This document shows positions 52,875-63,431 of a stretch of 64,000 bases of DNA, in pieces. Source of the DNA: Lepidostoma basale (taxonomy: Eukaryota > Arthropoda > Insecta > Trichoptera > Lepidostomatidae); NCBI GenBank assembly GCA_022606425.2, contig JAHDVF020000849.1:62001-126000 (forward strand). Direction: 5' to 3'. The translations under genes and the position numbers were made by a program. Below the pieces are notes generated by a model. It saw only the letters and a list, made by a program, of their open reading frames with translations, was not told the DNA's origin and ran no database searches. The number at the start of each line of letters is the position of its first letter. Within the stretch, counting starts at the first letter, position 1.

Positions 52875-53370
52875 AAATACAAGCTCAAGTAAACAAGGCA
52901 GCTTCAATCTCTGGCGCTCAAAAATCCACAATATGGAAAAACAAAGACATGGCCATTAAGAGTAAGATGAGAATCTATAAAGAATGCGTAAGACCAATAA
53001 AAACATATGGCGTCGAAGCAAGGGCAGACACAGTAAGGACCAAACAAGTTTTGAGGACTTCCGAAATGAAGACACTGAGGACGATAGCAGGCAAGACACT
53101 GAGGGATCGCGTGAGGAACACCAGAATAAGAGAGATATGTGAGGTTGAAGATATTATAAGATGGAGCAGACAGCGAAAATGGGACTGATACGGTCATGTT
53201 CAAAGAATGGACACCACCAGACTCCCCTATATTGCATTGCATAATCAACCTGATGGGTCTCGTCCTCATGGAAGACCTCCTAAAAGATGTAAGGACAGCT
53301 GAGAATCTACCTCACAGGTGGAGCAACACTCTGGAGAACAGACCACATAGGTCTACAATAAGGAAGAAGA
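52875..53370 (+). mobile_element. RTE-D fragment, best copy
   Basis: IWKNKDMAIKSKMRIYKECV, RPIKTYGVEARADTVRTKQV, LRTSEMKTLRTIAGKTLRDR and EICEVEDIIRWSRQRKWD, then FKEW/VQRMDTTRLPYIALHNQ and RPPKRCKDS in a second frame, ending ataaggaagaagaagaagag. Confidence 0.9.
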
Positions 53371-53384
53371 AGAAGAGGAATTGA

Positions 53385-53745
53385 AGTTGTACGAGCTTCA
53401 ATTAATAAAATGAGAACCATATTTTGGAACGATAATCTTAACTTGAAACTCCGACAAAGAAAGATTAAATGTTATATATGGTATGTTCTACTATATAGCT
53501 GCGAAACCTGGACTCTAAAAGTGAATGTAATGAACCGGTTGGAGGCGTTCGAGATGTGGATATACCGCAGAATGCTCCGTATACCGTGGACCGATAGGGT
53601 CAGTAATGCAGACGTACTGCAGAGAGCTAGAGCCAATAGAGAGCTGTTGTCGAGTGTGAAAATTAGAAAAGTCTCGTATTTGGGTCATGTGCTAAGGGGA
53701 GAAAAATACCACCTCCTTCGACTGATATTAATGGGTAAAGTAGAG
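53385..53745 (+). mobile_element. RTE-H-like fragment
   Basis: Frame 53410-53740: IKCYIWYVLLYSCETWTLKV, NRLEAFEMWIYRRMLRIPWT, DRVSNADVLQRARANRELLS and RKVSYLGHVLRGEKY. The same architecture as 50452-50880 but a more complete N-terminal part. Confidence 0.85.
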
Positions 53746-54030
53746 GGACAATGCTCTGTCACAATGCTCTGTCCTGGCACACCTCTCGGGCTTCCTCTAC
53801 ATTCATACATCGTACCATGCACGCACGTCGATTATTCCGACTTCGAATGTAACCGCCTTTTAGTAATTGATTAATTTGGTGATGCCATGTTTTCCTCGGC
53901 TTCTTTTTCCACTCACGCTTCTTGTGTACAACTTTTTAACAATTATACTCTCATCCATTCGTTCCATATATCCAAACCATCTCAGGGATCATTTTTTAAT
54001 TTTATCCATGATGCACTCACACATTGTAAC
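53746..54030 (-). mobile_element. RTE-A3 fragment lacking its tail
   Basis: Minus-strand A3 C-terminal region (caccatgcacgcacgtcgat, aaccatctcagggatcattt). The sequence acaatgctctgtc is locally doubled at 53747-53780. Confidence 0.78.
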
Positions 54031-54860
54031 ATTTGTGCTCGTTAATTTTTTAAAATTTGAATGTGCCCGCATTTTAATATTTGATTAATTTGATCATTCC
54101 ATGCTTTCCTTGGTCTTCCACGACTTCTCTTTTCACTCACACGGCCAGTATACAACATTTTCACCAATCTTCTCTCATCCATTCGTTCCATATGTACAAA
54201 CCATCTAAGGGATCCTTTTTTTATTTTACTAACTAACTAACCATCACGCCATTTCGTAGGGTAGGCAGAGAGGATGGATCGCCACAATGCTCTGTCCCGG
54301 CATACCTCTCGGGCTTCCTCTACATTCATACATCGTACCATGCACGCACGTCGGTTTCTCTTTCCACTCACACTGCTTGTATACAACATTTTTACCATTC
54401 TTCTCTCATCGATTCGTTCCATATGTCCAAACCATCTCAGGGATCCTTTTTTACTTATGATGCAATCATCTGCCTTACATTTCTTTCTTATTTCATCGTT
54501 CGGCATTCTATCATACAACATTTTCCAGCACATTATTCTAAGTGATCTCATTTCTTCGGCGTTTATCCTGCTTTCATCCTTGTTTTGCCAATTCCAAGCT
54601 TCTCTTCCATACATGAGGGTTGGCACTAGAACTCCATTGTGTACTGCCATCTTTGCTTCTGTGGATATATTTATATTTGCAGTAATGACTTTGAGTGCGC
54701 CATTTATTTTATTCCCAGCACTAACCCTTCCTTCGATGTCTTTCTCCATTTTTCCGTCTCTTGTAAACATGCTTCCCAGATACGTAAATTCGGTAACTTG
54801 CTCCAATTTCTCGCCCATCGCACTTATATCACAAATCGTCATACATTCTTCTTTTCAACT
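54007..54860 (-). mobile_element. Duplicated RTE-A3 composite, copy 1
   Basis: 54007-54225 is an A3 internal piece into which a second A3 copy (54226-54860) inserted with its GTTA tail (ttactaactaactaaccatc). The frame 54842-54237 reads MTICDISAMGEKLEQVTEFT, FTRDGKMEKDIEGRVSAGNK, MLYDRMPNDEIRKKCKADDC and SILSAYP, with a deletion of GRPRKTWHDQ. The same composite recurs at 57848-58895. Confidence 0.85.
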
Positions 54861-54864
54861 GTGA

Positions 54865-54985
54865 AATTGACAGTCTGCAGAAACAATGTTGCCAGTTTAA
54901 AAACCTAACCTCTAAAAAACTCCCTAATAAAACTCCTAAACGGCACATGTTTTCATTCATATTAATTATTTAATATGGAGTTTTA
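54865..54985. other. Scraps of the HTH relic and of a Penelope-like end
   Basis: 54880-54915 (aaacaatgttgccagtttaa) matches the end of the relic at 3750. 54945-54980 (tgttttcattcatattaatt) matches 57667-57700. Confidence 0.5.
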
Positions 54986-54988
54986 CGT

Positions 54989-55640
54989 CCATGTTTTAGG
55001 TAGTATGTTTACAAGCGATGGGCGAGTGGAGAGGGATATTGAAAGAAGGGTTGGGGCAGGCAACAAAATGAATGGTGCGCTTAAAGTTGTCATCGCAAAC
55101 AAAAACCTATCCAAAAAAGCTAGAATGGCAGTGCACTATGGTGTTCTTCTACCGACCCTTATGTATGGAAGCGAAGCATGGAACTGGCAAAAGAAGGATG
55201 AAAGTAGAATAAATGCAGTAGAAATGAGATCTCTTAGACGAATGTGTGGATACTCTGTGTATGATAGAGTATCGAATGACAATATAAGAAGTGAATGCGG
55301 TGCGAATGATGGTGTCATGAACAAAATAATGAAAGGATCATTAAGATGGTTTGGACATATGGAAAGAATGAATGAAGAAAGAATGGTAAAAAAATTATAT
55401 GTTAATCATGTAAATGGAACCAGAAATAGAGGAAGACCGAGGAAAACGTGGCACGATCAAATAAATCAAATATTGAATGTCGGCCATGTGAGGAGTCAGA
55501 GAAATCGACGCGCGTGCATGACACGATGTATGAATGTTGAGGAAGCGACAGAAATATGTCAGGAAAGAAAAGTGTGGCAGTCCATTCTTTCTGCCTACCC
55601 CTTCGGGAGACGGCGTGATGGTTAGTTAGTTAGTTTGTTA
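54989..55640 (+). mobile_element. RTE-A1 insertion with 11-bp target duplication
   Basis: GAGTTTTACGT occurs at 54978-54988 and 55641-55651. The frame 54975-55625 is open from LGSMFTSDGRVERDIERRVG through HNGV-like AVHYGVLLPTLMYGSEAWNW to QSILSAYPFG, where a lost G changes GETA-stop to GRRRDG. The GTTA tail is intact. Very little decay, so it is recent. Confidence 0.94.
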
Positions 55641-55651
55641 GAGTTTTACGT

Positions 55652-55885
55652 TATTGTTCAAGAAACAATTAATATTTTGTTGACTTCTTTCAGAGGCTCT
55701 GGTTGTTCTCGTAAAATTAGATAATAAATTACTTTATTAAGAAGCTAACCGGTTTGTCTCTTGGTTGAACTTCATTGCGGAAAAAACATTTAAAAATAAC
55801 AAAGCAAAATAAGATAAATGGAATGTATATAATCAAAAATATGATAAAACGTCCTCGTTCCGGATAGTGCGGACGAATTACAAGT
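55652..55885. other. No gene seen
   Basis: Begins with the continuation of the interrupted target (tattgttcaagaaacaatta), similar to 57700-57720; the rest is unassigned. Confidence 0.35.
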
Positions 55886-56575
55886 CTTGGTGTCGAGAAT
55901 GTATGAGGTATGCAAGTCGAACGATTTAATTATGAATGTCGGAAAGTCAAAGGTGTTAATTTTTGAAAGGGAAGAGCAAATGACAGTTTGTAACACAAGT
56001 GTGAACGAAGAGAACTTGGAACAGGTGAGGGAATTTGTGTATTTAGGTAGCATGTTCACAGCGGATGGCCGAAATGATAGTGATGTTGAAAGAAGGGTTG
56101 GTGCGGGAAATAAAGTGAATGGAGCTTTAAAAATAGTTATTAGAAACAAGAATTTATCAATGAAAGCGAAAATGGCCGTTCACAATAAAGCTCTGGTCCC
56201 AAACCTTATGTATGGAAGCGAAGCATGGAACTGGTAGAAGATAGAACGATGTACGACAGAATCTCAAATGCTGATATAAGAAAGGAATGTAGAGCGAAAG
56301 AAGGTATTATGAACAAAATTATGAAAGGATCGCTGCGTTGGTTCGGATATAAATGGAGCGCATGGGTGAAGAAAGAATGGTTAAAAAAAGCATGCGTTAA
56401 CGATGTAAATGGAGTACAGAGTCGAGGTGGAAAACATGGAATGATCAAATTAATAAAAATTTATAGGTTGGTCATGTCAGAAGCCGGAAGAATTGACTTG
56501 CGTGTATAACTCGCTGTATGAATGTGGAGGAAACTTGGAGAGTATGTCAGGATAGAGTAGTGTGGCGGTCCATTC
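55886..56575 (+). mobile_element. RTE-A2 fragment
   Basis: VSRMYEVCKSNDLIMNVGKS, KVLIFEREEQMTVCNTSVNE, ENLEQVREFVYLGSMFTADG and VRNDSDVERRVGAGNK-type text, up to MYGSEAWNW-stop. It resumes after a deletion with DRTMYDRISNADIRKECRAK and decays to VWRSIL without a tail. Confidence 0.88.
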
Positions 56576-57499
56576 TTCAGATATTAATGAATATAATGTT
56601 AAGGATTACTTAATTAAAGTAATATTACGTGTAAATAGAAATAGGACAGTTATTTCGTATGTTCGAAAACTTATTTCATATTTTTTACTGCCACCTGTTG
56701 ATGAAATTTATAAACTGTTTTTTTAATATTTTGAGTTTTTTTTCAATCAAATTATATACTAAAATATATGCCTAAATTTGAATTTCAATGCATTAAACCA
56801 TTAAAAATTTACATCTTGACAACGGATACACAATTATATTATAAATAATGCATATTTACCATAAATTATTGATAAAATACTTGAGAACTTTTCACTACGT
56901 CAAATGAAAAATGATTAAGCAGGGAACTGTATTAGTTTCAAATTATTTCCAAGTGCGGCGCTAATGTAGTCCAATAATTTCGTGTATTCTATTGATTGAC
57001 GGATTATTATCAAAAGTAGAATAATTTATATATTTATATTATAAAACCTTATCTGACTGGTGTATAACAGAATTTGTAACGTCTTAAATCATTTCTTATT
57101 TGCTGCAAATTTATATGTACTATGATTATGTCAGATTTATAAAGAAAATTGTGCAGTTAAACTATCAAAAACAATTCGTTTTGAATGCATTATTTTACCT
57201 AAACTCATTGCAAGACCACAATTCTTTCAGATATTGGTGAGTATTCTTTTAAGCATTTCTTTATTAAATTAATAAGTAAATTTAATCTTTCAAGATGGTG
57301 ACATAGGAAAATAAATAGAAACAAAAAATATGTATTTTAAAATATATTTATTTGTAAAAGTACGAACAATTTTACTTATTAAAAAAACGACATTTTACAT
57401 ATACTATTGAGCACTCCCAATCACAGAATAGATTGTAATTATATGTATCTTTTTAAAGCTATTTAAAACTACATGTTTTAAGTATAAAATTCATAAGAA
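56576..57499. other. AT-rich region without a supported gene
   Basis: About 920 bp of non-repetitive AT-rich sequence. I see no splice-flanked coding stretch, RNA gene or repeat match. Confidence 0.4.
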
Positions 57500-57720
57500 A
57501 TATTATTTCAGTATTATAGATATGAAAACATATTACAAACATCTGTTTTCTAGAAGTTCTATAATATTTTATGGAAATGACATATTTCGATCTGCTAGGG
57601 TATTATAAAACATTTGATAATGCCTTAGCAGACGTAATATTGTAATTAAATATAATAAAACATATGTTTTCATTCTTATTAATTATTGAATATGGAGTTT
57701 TCCATTATTGTTCTAGAATC
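57500..57720. mobile_element. Penelope/retrozyme-like remnant, inverted pair
   Basis: ttctagaagttctataatat with gaaatgacatatttcgatct (minus sense) is followed by tttgataatgccttagcaga (plus sense). The arms parallel 31835-31915. The GAAAC core is decayed to GAAATATGTC. Confidence 0.4.
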
Positions 57721-57778
57721 AATACAAAACAAAATACACCTTATTAAAATAAAATTAAACTAATTAATTATTCCTAAG

Positions 57779-58895
57779 TTTCTACGGAGGGGTAGGCAGA
57801 GAGAATGGACTGCCATACTGTTCTGTCCTGACACACCTCTTAAACAACACTCACACATTGTAACATGTGTGCTCGTCAATTTTTTAAAATTTGGATGTGC
57901 CCGCATTTTAATATTTGATTAATTTGATCATTCCATGCTTTCCTTGGTCTTCCACGACTTCTCTTTTCACTCACACGGCCAGTATACAACATTTTCACCA
58001 TTCTTCTCTCATCCATTCGTTCCATATGTACAAACCATCTAAGGGATCCTTTTTTTATTTTACTAACTAACTAACTAACTAACCATCACGCCATTTCGCA
58101 GGGTAGGCAGAGAGGATGGATCGCCACAATGCTCTGTCCTGGCATACCTCTCGGGCTTCCTCTACATTCATACATCGTACCATGCACGCACGTCGATTAT
58201 TCCGACTTCAAATGTGACCGCCTTTTAGTAATTGATTAATTTGGTCATGCCATGTTTTCCTCGGTCATCCTCGGTTTCTCTTTCCACTCACACTGCTTGT
58301 ATACAACATTTTAACCGTTCTTCTCTCATCCATTCGTTCCATATGTCTAAACCATCTCAGGGATCCTTTTTTACTTATGATGCAATCATCTGCCTTACAT
58401 TTCTTCCTTATTTCATCCTTCTGTATTCTATCATGTATCATTTCCCACACATTCTTCGTAATGATCTAATTTATACGGCATTTATCCTACTTTCATATTT
58501 TTTGCTTCACTTCCATACATAAGGATTGACACTAGAACTCCATTATGTACTGCCATATTTGCTTCAGTGGATGTATTTATATTTGCAATGATGACTTTGG
58601 AAGCGCCATTTATTTTGTTACCAGTGTCAATCTTTATCTTTCTATGTCTTTCTCCATTTTTTCATCTCTTGTAAACATGCTCACCAGGTAGACAAATTCG
58701 GTAACTCGCTCTAATTTCTCACCGTTTGCACTTATGTCACAATCCGTCATATATTCTTCCTTTTCAAATACCATAACTTTAGACTTTGACACGTTCATCA
58801 CAAGGTCATACTTATTGCATACTTGGTACATTTTTCTTTTCAACATGCTTTCCAGATATATGTATTCGGTAACTTGCTCCAATTTCATCATATAT
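57779..58895 (-). mobile_element. Duplicated RTE-A3 composite, copy 2
   Basis: 57779-57838 is a short RTE-A end. 57848-58060 plus 58061-58895 repeat the nested composite at 54007-54860, including the identical ccttttttattttactaact junction. Frames include MIHDRIQKDEIRKKCKADDC and KSKVMVFEKEEYMTDCDISA. This copy keeps the HDQINQ region that copy 1 lost, and has an extra LEQVTEYIYLESM duplication at its 5' end. Confidence 0.85.
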
Positions 58896-59024
58896 TATAT
58901 TTCATCAAGTTCAAAATGATAAGATGGTAACTCTAAATGTTTAAGCTCTTTTAATCTACCTATAGTTGATAACTTAGCTATTTATTTATTAGGAATTACT
59001 TAAATTCGTAAACTCTTAAACTAA

Positions 59025-59172
59025 CTAAAATCATCACGCCATCTGCCGAATGGGTAGGCAGAAAGAATGGACAGCCACACTGTTATTTCCAGACAATCTT
59101 CTATCGCTTCCTCAACATTCATACATTATGTCATGTACGCATGTCGATTTCTGCGACTGCTTAAGTGGCCAA
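59025..59172 (-). mobile_element. RTE-A1 3' scrap at the satellite boundary
   Basis: atcatcacgccatctgccga through cgcatgtcgatttctgcgac to gtggcca, after which the 123-bp array starts within 5 bp. The tail is reduced to aactaactaaa. Confidence 0.75.
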
Positions 59173-59945
59173 TGCTACGCAAACATCAGAGTGCTCATTA
59201 TCCAGCAGAACAAAGGACGCTAATACCTCTAGGAAAAGTTGTGTACGTAAAATTAGATTTGTTAAAAAGAGACACACCATAATGTATCGAAATTCTAGTA
59301 CGCAAACATCAGAGTGCTCATTATCCAGCAGAACAAAGGACGCTAATACCTCTAGGAAAAGTTGTGTACGTAAAATTAGATTTGCTAAAAAGAGACACAC
59401 CAAAATGTATCGAAATTCTAATACGCAAACATCAGAGTGCTCATTATCCAGCAGAACAAAGGACGCTAATACCTCTAGGAAAATTTGTGTACGTAAAATT
59501 AGATTTGCTAAAAAGAGACACACCAAAATGTATCGAAATTCTAGTACGCAAACATCAGAGTGCTCATTATCCAGCAGAACAAAGGACGCTAATACCTCTA
59601 GGAAAATTTGTGTACGTAAAATTAGATATGCTAAAAAGAGATACACCATAATGTATCGAAATTCTAGTACGCAAACATCAGAGTGCTCATTATCCAGCAG
59701 AACAAAGGACGCTAATACCTCTAGGAAAAGTTGTGTACGTAAAATTAGATTTGCTAAAAAGAGACACACCAAAATGTATCGAAATTCTAGTACGCAAACA
59801 TCAGAGTGCTCATTATCCAGCAGAACAAAGGACGCTAATACCTCTAGGAAAAGTTGTGTACGTAAAATTAGATTTGCTAAAAAGAGACACACCATAATGT
59901 ATCGAAATTCTAGTACGCAAACATCAGAGTGCTAATTCAACCATC

Positions 59946-60085
59946 ATGGAGGCGATTCCTTATTGTGCCTTCTTAATTTTGCTAATAGTTTCGGCAAAAT
60001 CCAGCGACGGGGCGTCGGTGGCCATCACAGACATAAACGAGGAAAATTGGAGCACAATCCTGAAGAATGAATGGATGGTCGAATT
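59946..60085 (+). CDS. TMX-like first coding exon, copy 1 (type A)
   Basis: MEAIPYCAFLILLIVSAKSS is a good signal peptide, followed by DGASVAITDINEENWSTILK and NEWMVE plus two bases. The exon ends gaatt|gtaagt, a consensus donor at phase 2, so the next exon would supply the base completing Phe or Leu and then, by family expectation, YAPWC. V.TD.NW...L...WM.EFYAPWC is the N-terminus of thioredoxin-related transmembrane proteins (TMX1 type), ER-membrane disulfide isomerases. The active-site CxxC is not in this exon. No downstream exon occurs between copies, so most copies cannot make a full protein as arranged here. Confidence 0.65.
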
Positions 60086-60548
60086 GTAAGTACAGCGTTT
60101 CAAAAAACATGCGGTGACTCCGTTTGTTGTCATGAGTTGGCGTTACCGCACTAACTGTTTATTAGTGCTATTCCAATCTCATGTAACCCAGTTTTAAAGA
60201 CGACAATTTAGATTTACAAAAAGTTTAGATTTCCTAAAAAGAGACACACCAAAATGTATCGAAATTCTAGTACGCAAACATCAGAGTGCTCATTATCCAG
60301 CAGAACAAAGGACGCTTATACCTCTAGGAAAAGTTGTGTACGTAAAATTAGATTTGCTAAAAAGAGACACACCAAAATGTATCGAAATTCTAGTACGCAA
60401 ACATCAGAGTGCTCATTATCCAGCAGAACAAAGGACGCTAATACCTCTAGGAAAAGTTGTGTACGTAAAATTAGATTTGCTAAAAAGAGACACACCATAA
60501 TGTATCGAAATTCTAGTACGCAAACATCAGAGTGCTAATTCAACCATC

Positions 60549-60688
60549 ATGGAGGCGATTCCTTATTGTGCATTCATAATTTTGCTAATAGTTTCGGCAA
60601 AATCCAGCGACGGGGCGTCGGTGGCGATCACAGACATAAACGAGGAAAATTGGAGCACAATCCTGAAGAATGAATGGATGGTCGAATT
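60549..60688 (+). CDS. TMX-like first exon, copy 2 (type B)
   Basis: As copy 1, but reads CAFIILLIV and has gtggcgatcac instead of gtggccatcac. The donor gtaagt is intact. The preceding monomer carries ccataatg, which puts a stop upstream in the exon frame. Confidence 0.6.
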
Positions 60689-61151
60689 GTAAGTACAGCG
60701 TTTCAAAAAACATGCGGTGACTCCGTTTGTTGTCATGAGTTGGCGTTACCGCACTAACTGTTTATTAGTGCTATTCCAATCTCATGTAACCCAGTTTTAA
60801 AGACGACAATTTAGATTTACAAAAAGTTTAGATTTCCTAAAAAGAGACACACCAAAATGAATCGAAATTCTAGTACGCAAACATCAGAGTGCTCATTATC
60901 CAGCAGAACAAAGGACGCTTATACCTCTAGGAAAAGTTGTGTACGTAAAATTAGATTTGCTAAAAAGAGACACACCAAAATGTATCGAAATTCTAGTACG
61001 CAAACATCAGAGTGCTCAGTATCCAGCAGAACAAAGGACGCTAATACCTCTAGGAAAAGTTGTGTACGTAAAATTAGATTTGCTAAAAAGAGACACACCA
61101 AAATGTATCGAAATTCTAGTACGCAAACATCAGAGTGCTAATTCAACCATC

Positions 61152-61291
61152 ATGGAGGCGATTCCTTATTGTGCCTTCTTAATTTTGCTAATAGTTTCGG
61201 CAAAATCCAGCGACGGGGCGTCGGTGGCCATCACAGACATAAACGAGGAAAATTGGAGCACAATCCTGAAGAATGAATGGATGGTCGAATT
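61152..61291 (+). CDS. TMX-like first exon, copy 3 (type A)
   Basis: Coding sequence of type A with an intact donor. Here the upstream monomer has ccaaaatg, so the exon frame is open back into the satellite (KLDLLKRDTPKCIEILVRKH, then QSANSTI-M). Confidence 0.6.
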
Positions 61292-62231
61292 GTAAGTACA
61301 GCGTTTCAAAAAACATGCGGTGACTCCGTTTGTTGTCATGAGTTGGCGTTACCGCACTAACTGTTTATTAGTGCTATTCCAATCTCATGTAACCCAGTTT
61401 TAAAGACGACAATTTAGATTTACAAAAAGTTTAGATTTCCTAAAAAGAGACACACCAAAATGAATCGAAATTCTAGTACGCAAACATCAGAGTGCTCATT
61501 ATCCAGCAGAACAAAGGACGCTAATACCTCTAGGAAAAGTTGTGTACGTAAAATTAGATTTGCTAAAAAGAGACACACCAAAATGTATCGAAATTCTAGT
61601 ACGCAAACATCAGAGTGCTCATTATCCAGCAGAACAAAGGACGCTAATTTAGAAAGTTGTGGTACGTAAAATTAGATTTGCTAAAAAGAGACACACCAAA
61701 TGTATCGAAATTCTAGTACGCAAACATCAGAGTGCTCAGTATCCAGCAGAACAAAGGACGCTATCACCTCTAGAAAAGTTGTGTACGTAAAATTAGTTTG
61801 TTAAAAAAGAAATAATAAATGTATCGAAATTCTAATACGCAAACATCAGAGTGCTCATTATCCAGCAGAACAAAGGACGCTATCACTTTAGGAAAATTTG
61901 TACGTAAAATTAGATTTGCTGTTATGTCACACCAAAAATGTATCGAAATTTAGTACGCAAACATCAGAGTGCTCATTATCCAGCAGAACAAAGGACGCTA
62001 ATACCTCTAGGAAAATTTGTGTACGTAAAATTAGATTTGCTAAAAAGAGACACACCAAAATGTATCGAAATTCTAGTACGCAAACATCAGAGTGCTCATT
62101 ATCCAGCAGAACAAAGGACGCTAATACCTCTAGGAAAATTTGTGTACGTAAAATTAGATTTGCTAAAAAGAGACACACCATAATGTATCGAAATTCTAGT
62201 ACGCAAACATCAGAGTGCTAATTCAACCATC

Positions 62232-62371
62232 ATGGAGGATTCCTTTATTGCGCATTCATAATTTTGCTAATAGTTTCGGCAAAATCCAGCGACGGGGCGT
62301 CGGTGGCGATCACAGACATAAACGAGTGAAAATTGGAGCACAACTCTGAAGAATGAATGGATGGTCGAATT
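62232..62371 (+). pseudogene. TMX-like first exon, copy 4 (type B, broken)
   Basis: ATGGAGGATTCCTTTATTGC has lost bases near the start, cgagtgaaaattgg has an extra base creating a stop, and the donor gttgtaagt is reduced to gaattcagt. Flanking monomers share the same rash of small indels. Confidence 0.7.
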
Positions 62372-62814
62372 CAGTACAGCGTTTCAAAAACATGCGGTGA
62401 CCTGTTTGTCATGAGTTGGCGTTACCGCACCAACCGTTTATTAGCACCCAATCTCATGTAACCCAGTTTCAAAGACGACAATTTAGATTTACAAAAAGTT
62501 TAGATTTCCTAAAAAGAGACACACCAAAATGAATCGAAATTCTAGTACGCAAACATCAGAGTGCTCATTATCCAGCAGAACAAAGGACGCTAATACCTCT
62601 AGGAAAAGTTGCGTACTAGAATTAGATTTTGCTAAAAGAGACACCAAAATGTATCGAATTCTAGTACGCAAACATCAGAGTGCTCATCCAGCAGAACAAA
62701 AGGGACGCTATCACTTAGGAAAAGTTGTACGTAAAATTAGATTTGCTAAAAAGAGACACACCAAAATGTATCGAAATTCTAGTACGCAAACATCAGAGTG
62801 CTAATTCAACCATC

Positions 62815-62954
62815 ATGGAGGCGATTCCTTATTGTGCCTTCTTAATTTTGCTAATAGTTTCGGCAAAATCCAGCGACGGGGCGTCGGTGGCCATCACAGA
62901 CATAAACGAGGAAAATTGGAGCACAATCCTGAAGAATGAATGGATGGTCGAATT
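62815..62954 (+). CDS. TMX-like first exon, copy 5 (type A)
   Basis: Intact coding part and donor; same sequence as copies 1 and 3. The exon frame is open upstream to an ATG at 62725 in the satellite. Confidence 0.6.
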
Positions 62955-63291
62955 GTAAGTACAGCGTTTCAAAAAACATGCGGTGACTCCGTTTGTTGTC
63001 ATGAGTTGGCGTTACCGCACTAACTGTTTATTAGTGCTATTCCAATCTCATGTAACCCAGTTTTAAAGACAATTTAGATTTACAAAAAGTTTAGATTTCC
63101 TAAAAAGAGACACACCAAAATGAATCGAAATTCTAGTACGCAAACATCAGAGTGCTCATTATCCAGCAGAACAAAGGACGCTAATACCTCTAGGAAAAGT
63201 TGTGTACGTAAAATTAGATTTGCTAAAAAGAGACACACCAAAATGTATCGAAATTCTAGTACGCAAACATCAGAGTGCTAATTCAACCATC

Positions 63292-63431
63292 ATGGAGGCG
63301 ATTCCTTATTGTGCCTTCTTAATTTTGCTAATAGTTTCGGCAAAATCCAGCGACGGGGCGTCGGTGGCTATCACAGACATAAACGAGGAAAATTGGAGCA
63401 CAATCCTGAAGAATGAATGGATGGTCGAATT
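63292..63431 (+). CDS. TMX-like first exon, copy 6 (type A variant)
   Basis: Intact, differing from type A by gtggctatcac (silent). Spacing to copy 5 is only 477 bp because one monomer fewer separates them. The upstream frame is open from 63202. If the true gene continues to the right of the window, this or a later copy would be its exon 1. Confidence 0.6.

Noticed and set aside
59161..59935. Long open frames on both strands in the satellite (244 and 256 codons)
   Set aside because: The monomer is 123 bp, a multiple of three, so any frame open in one unit stays open in all. Both strands and more than one frame are open, with no domain, signal or codon evidence for translation.
59946..63431. 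Six complete TMX-like genes
   Set aside because: Each copy has only the first coding exon and the beginning of an intron; no acceptor or second exon lies between copies.
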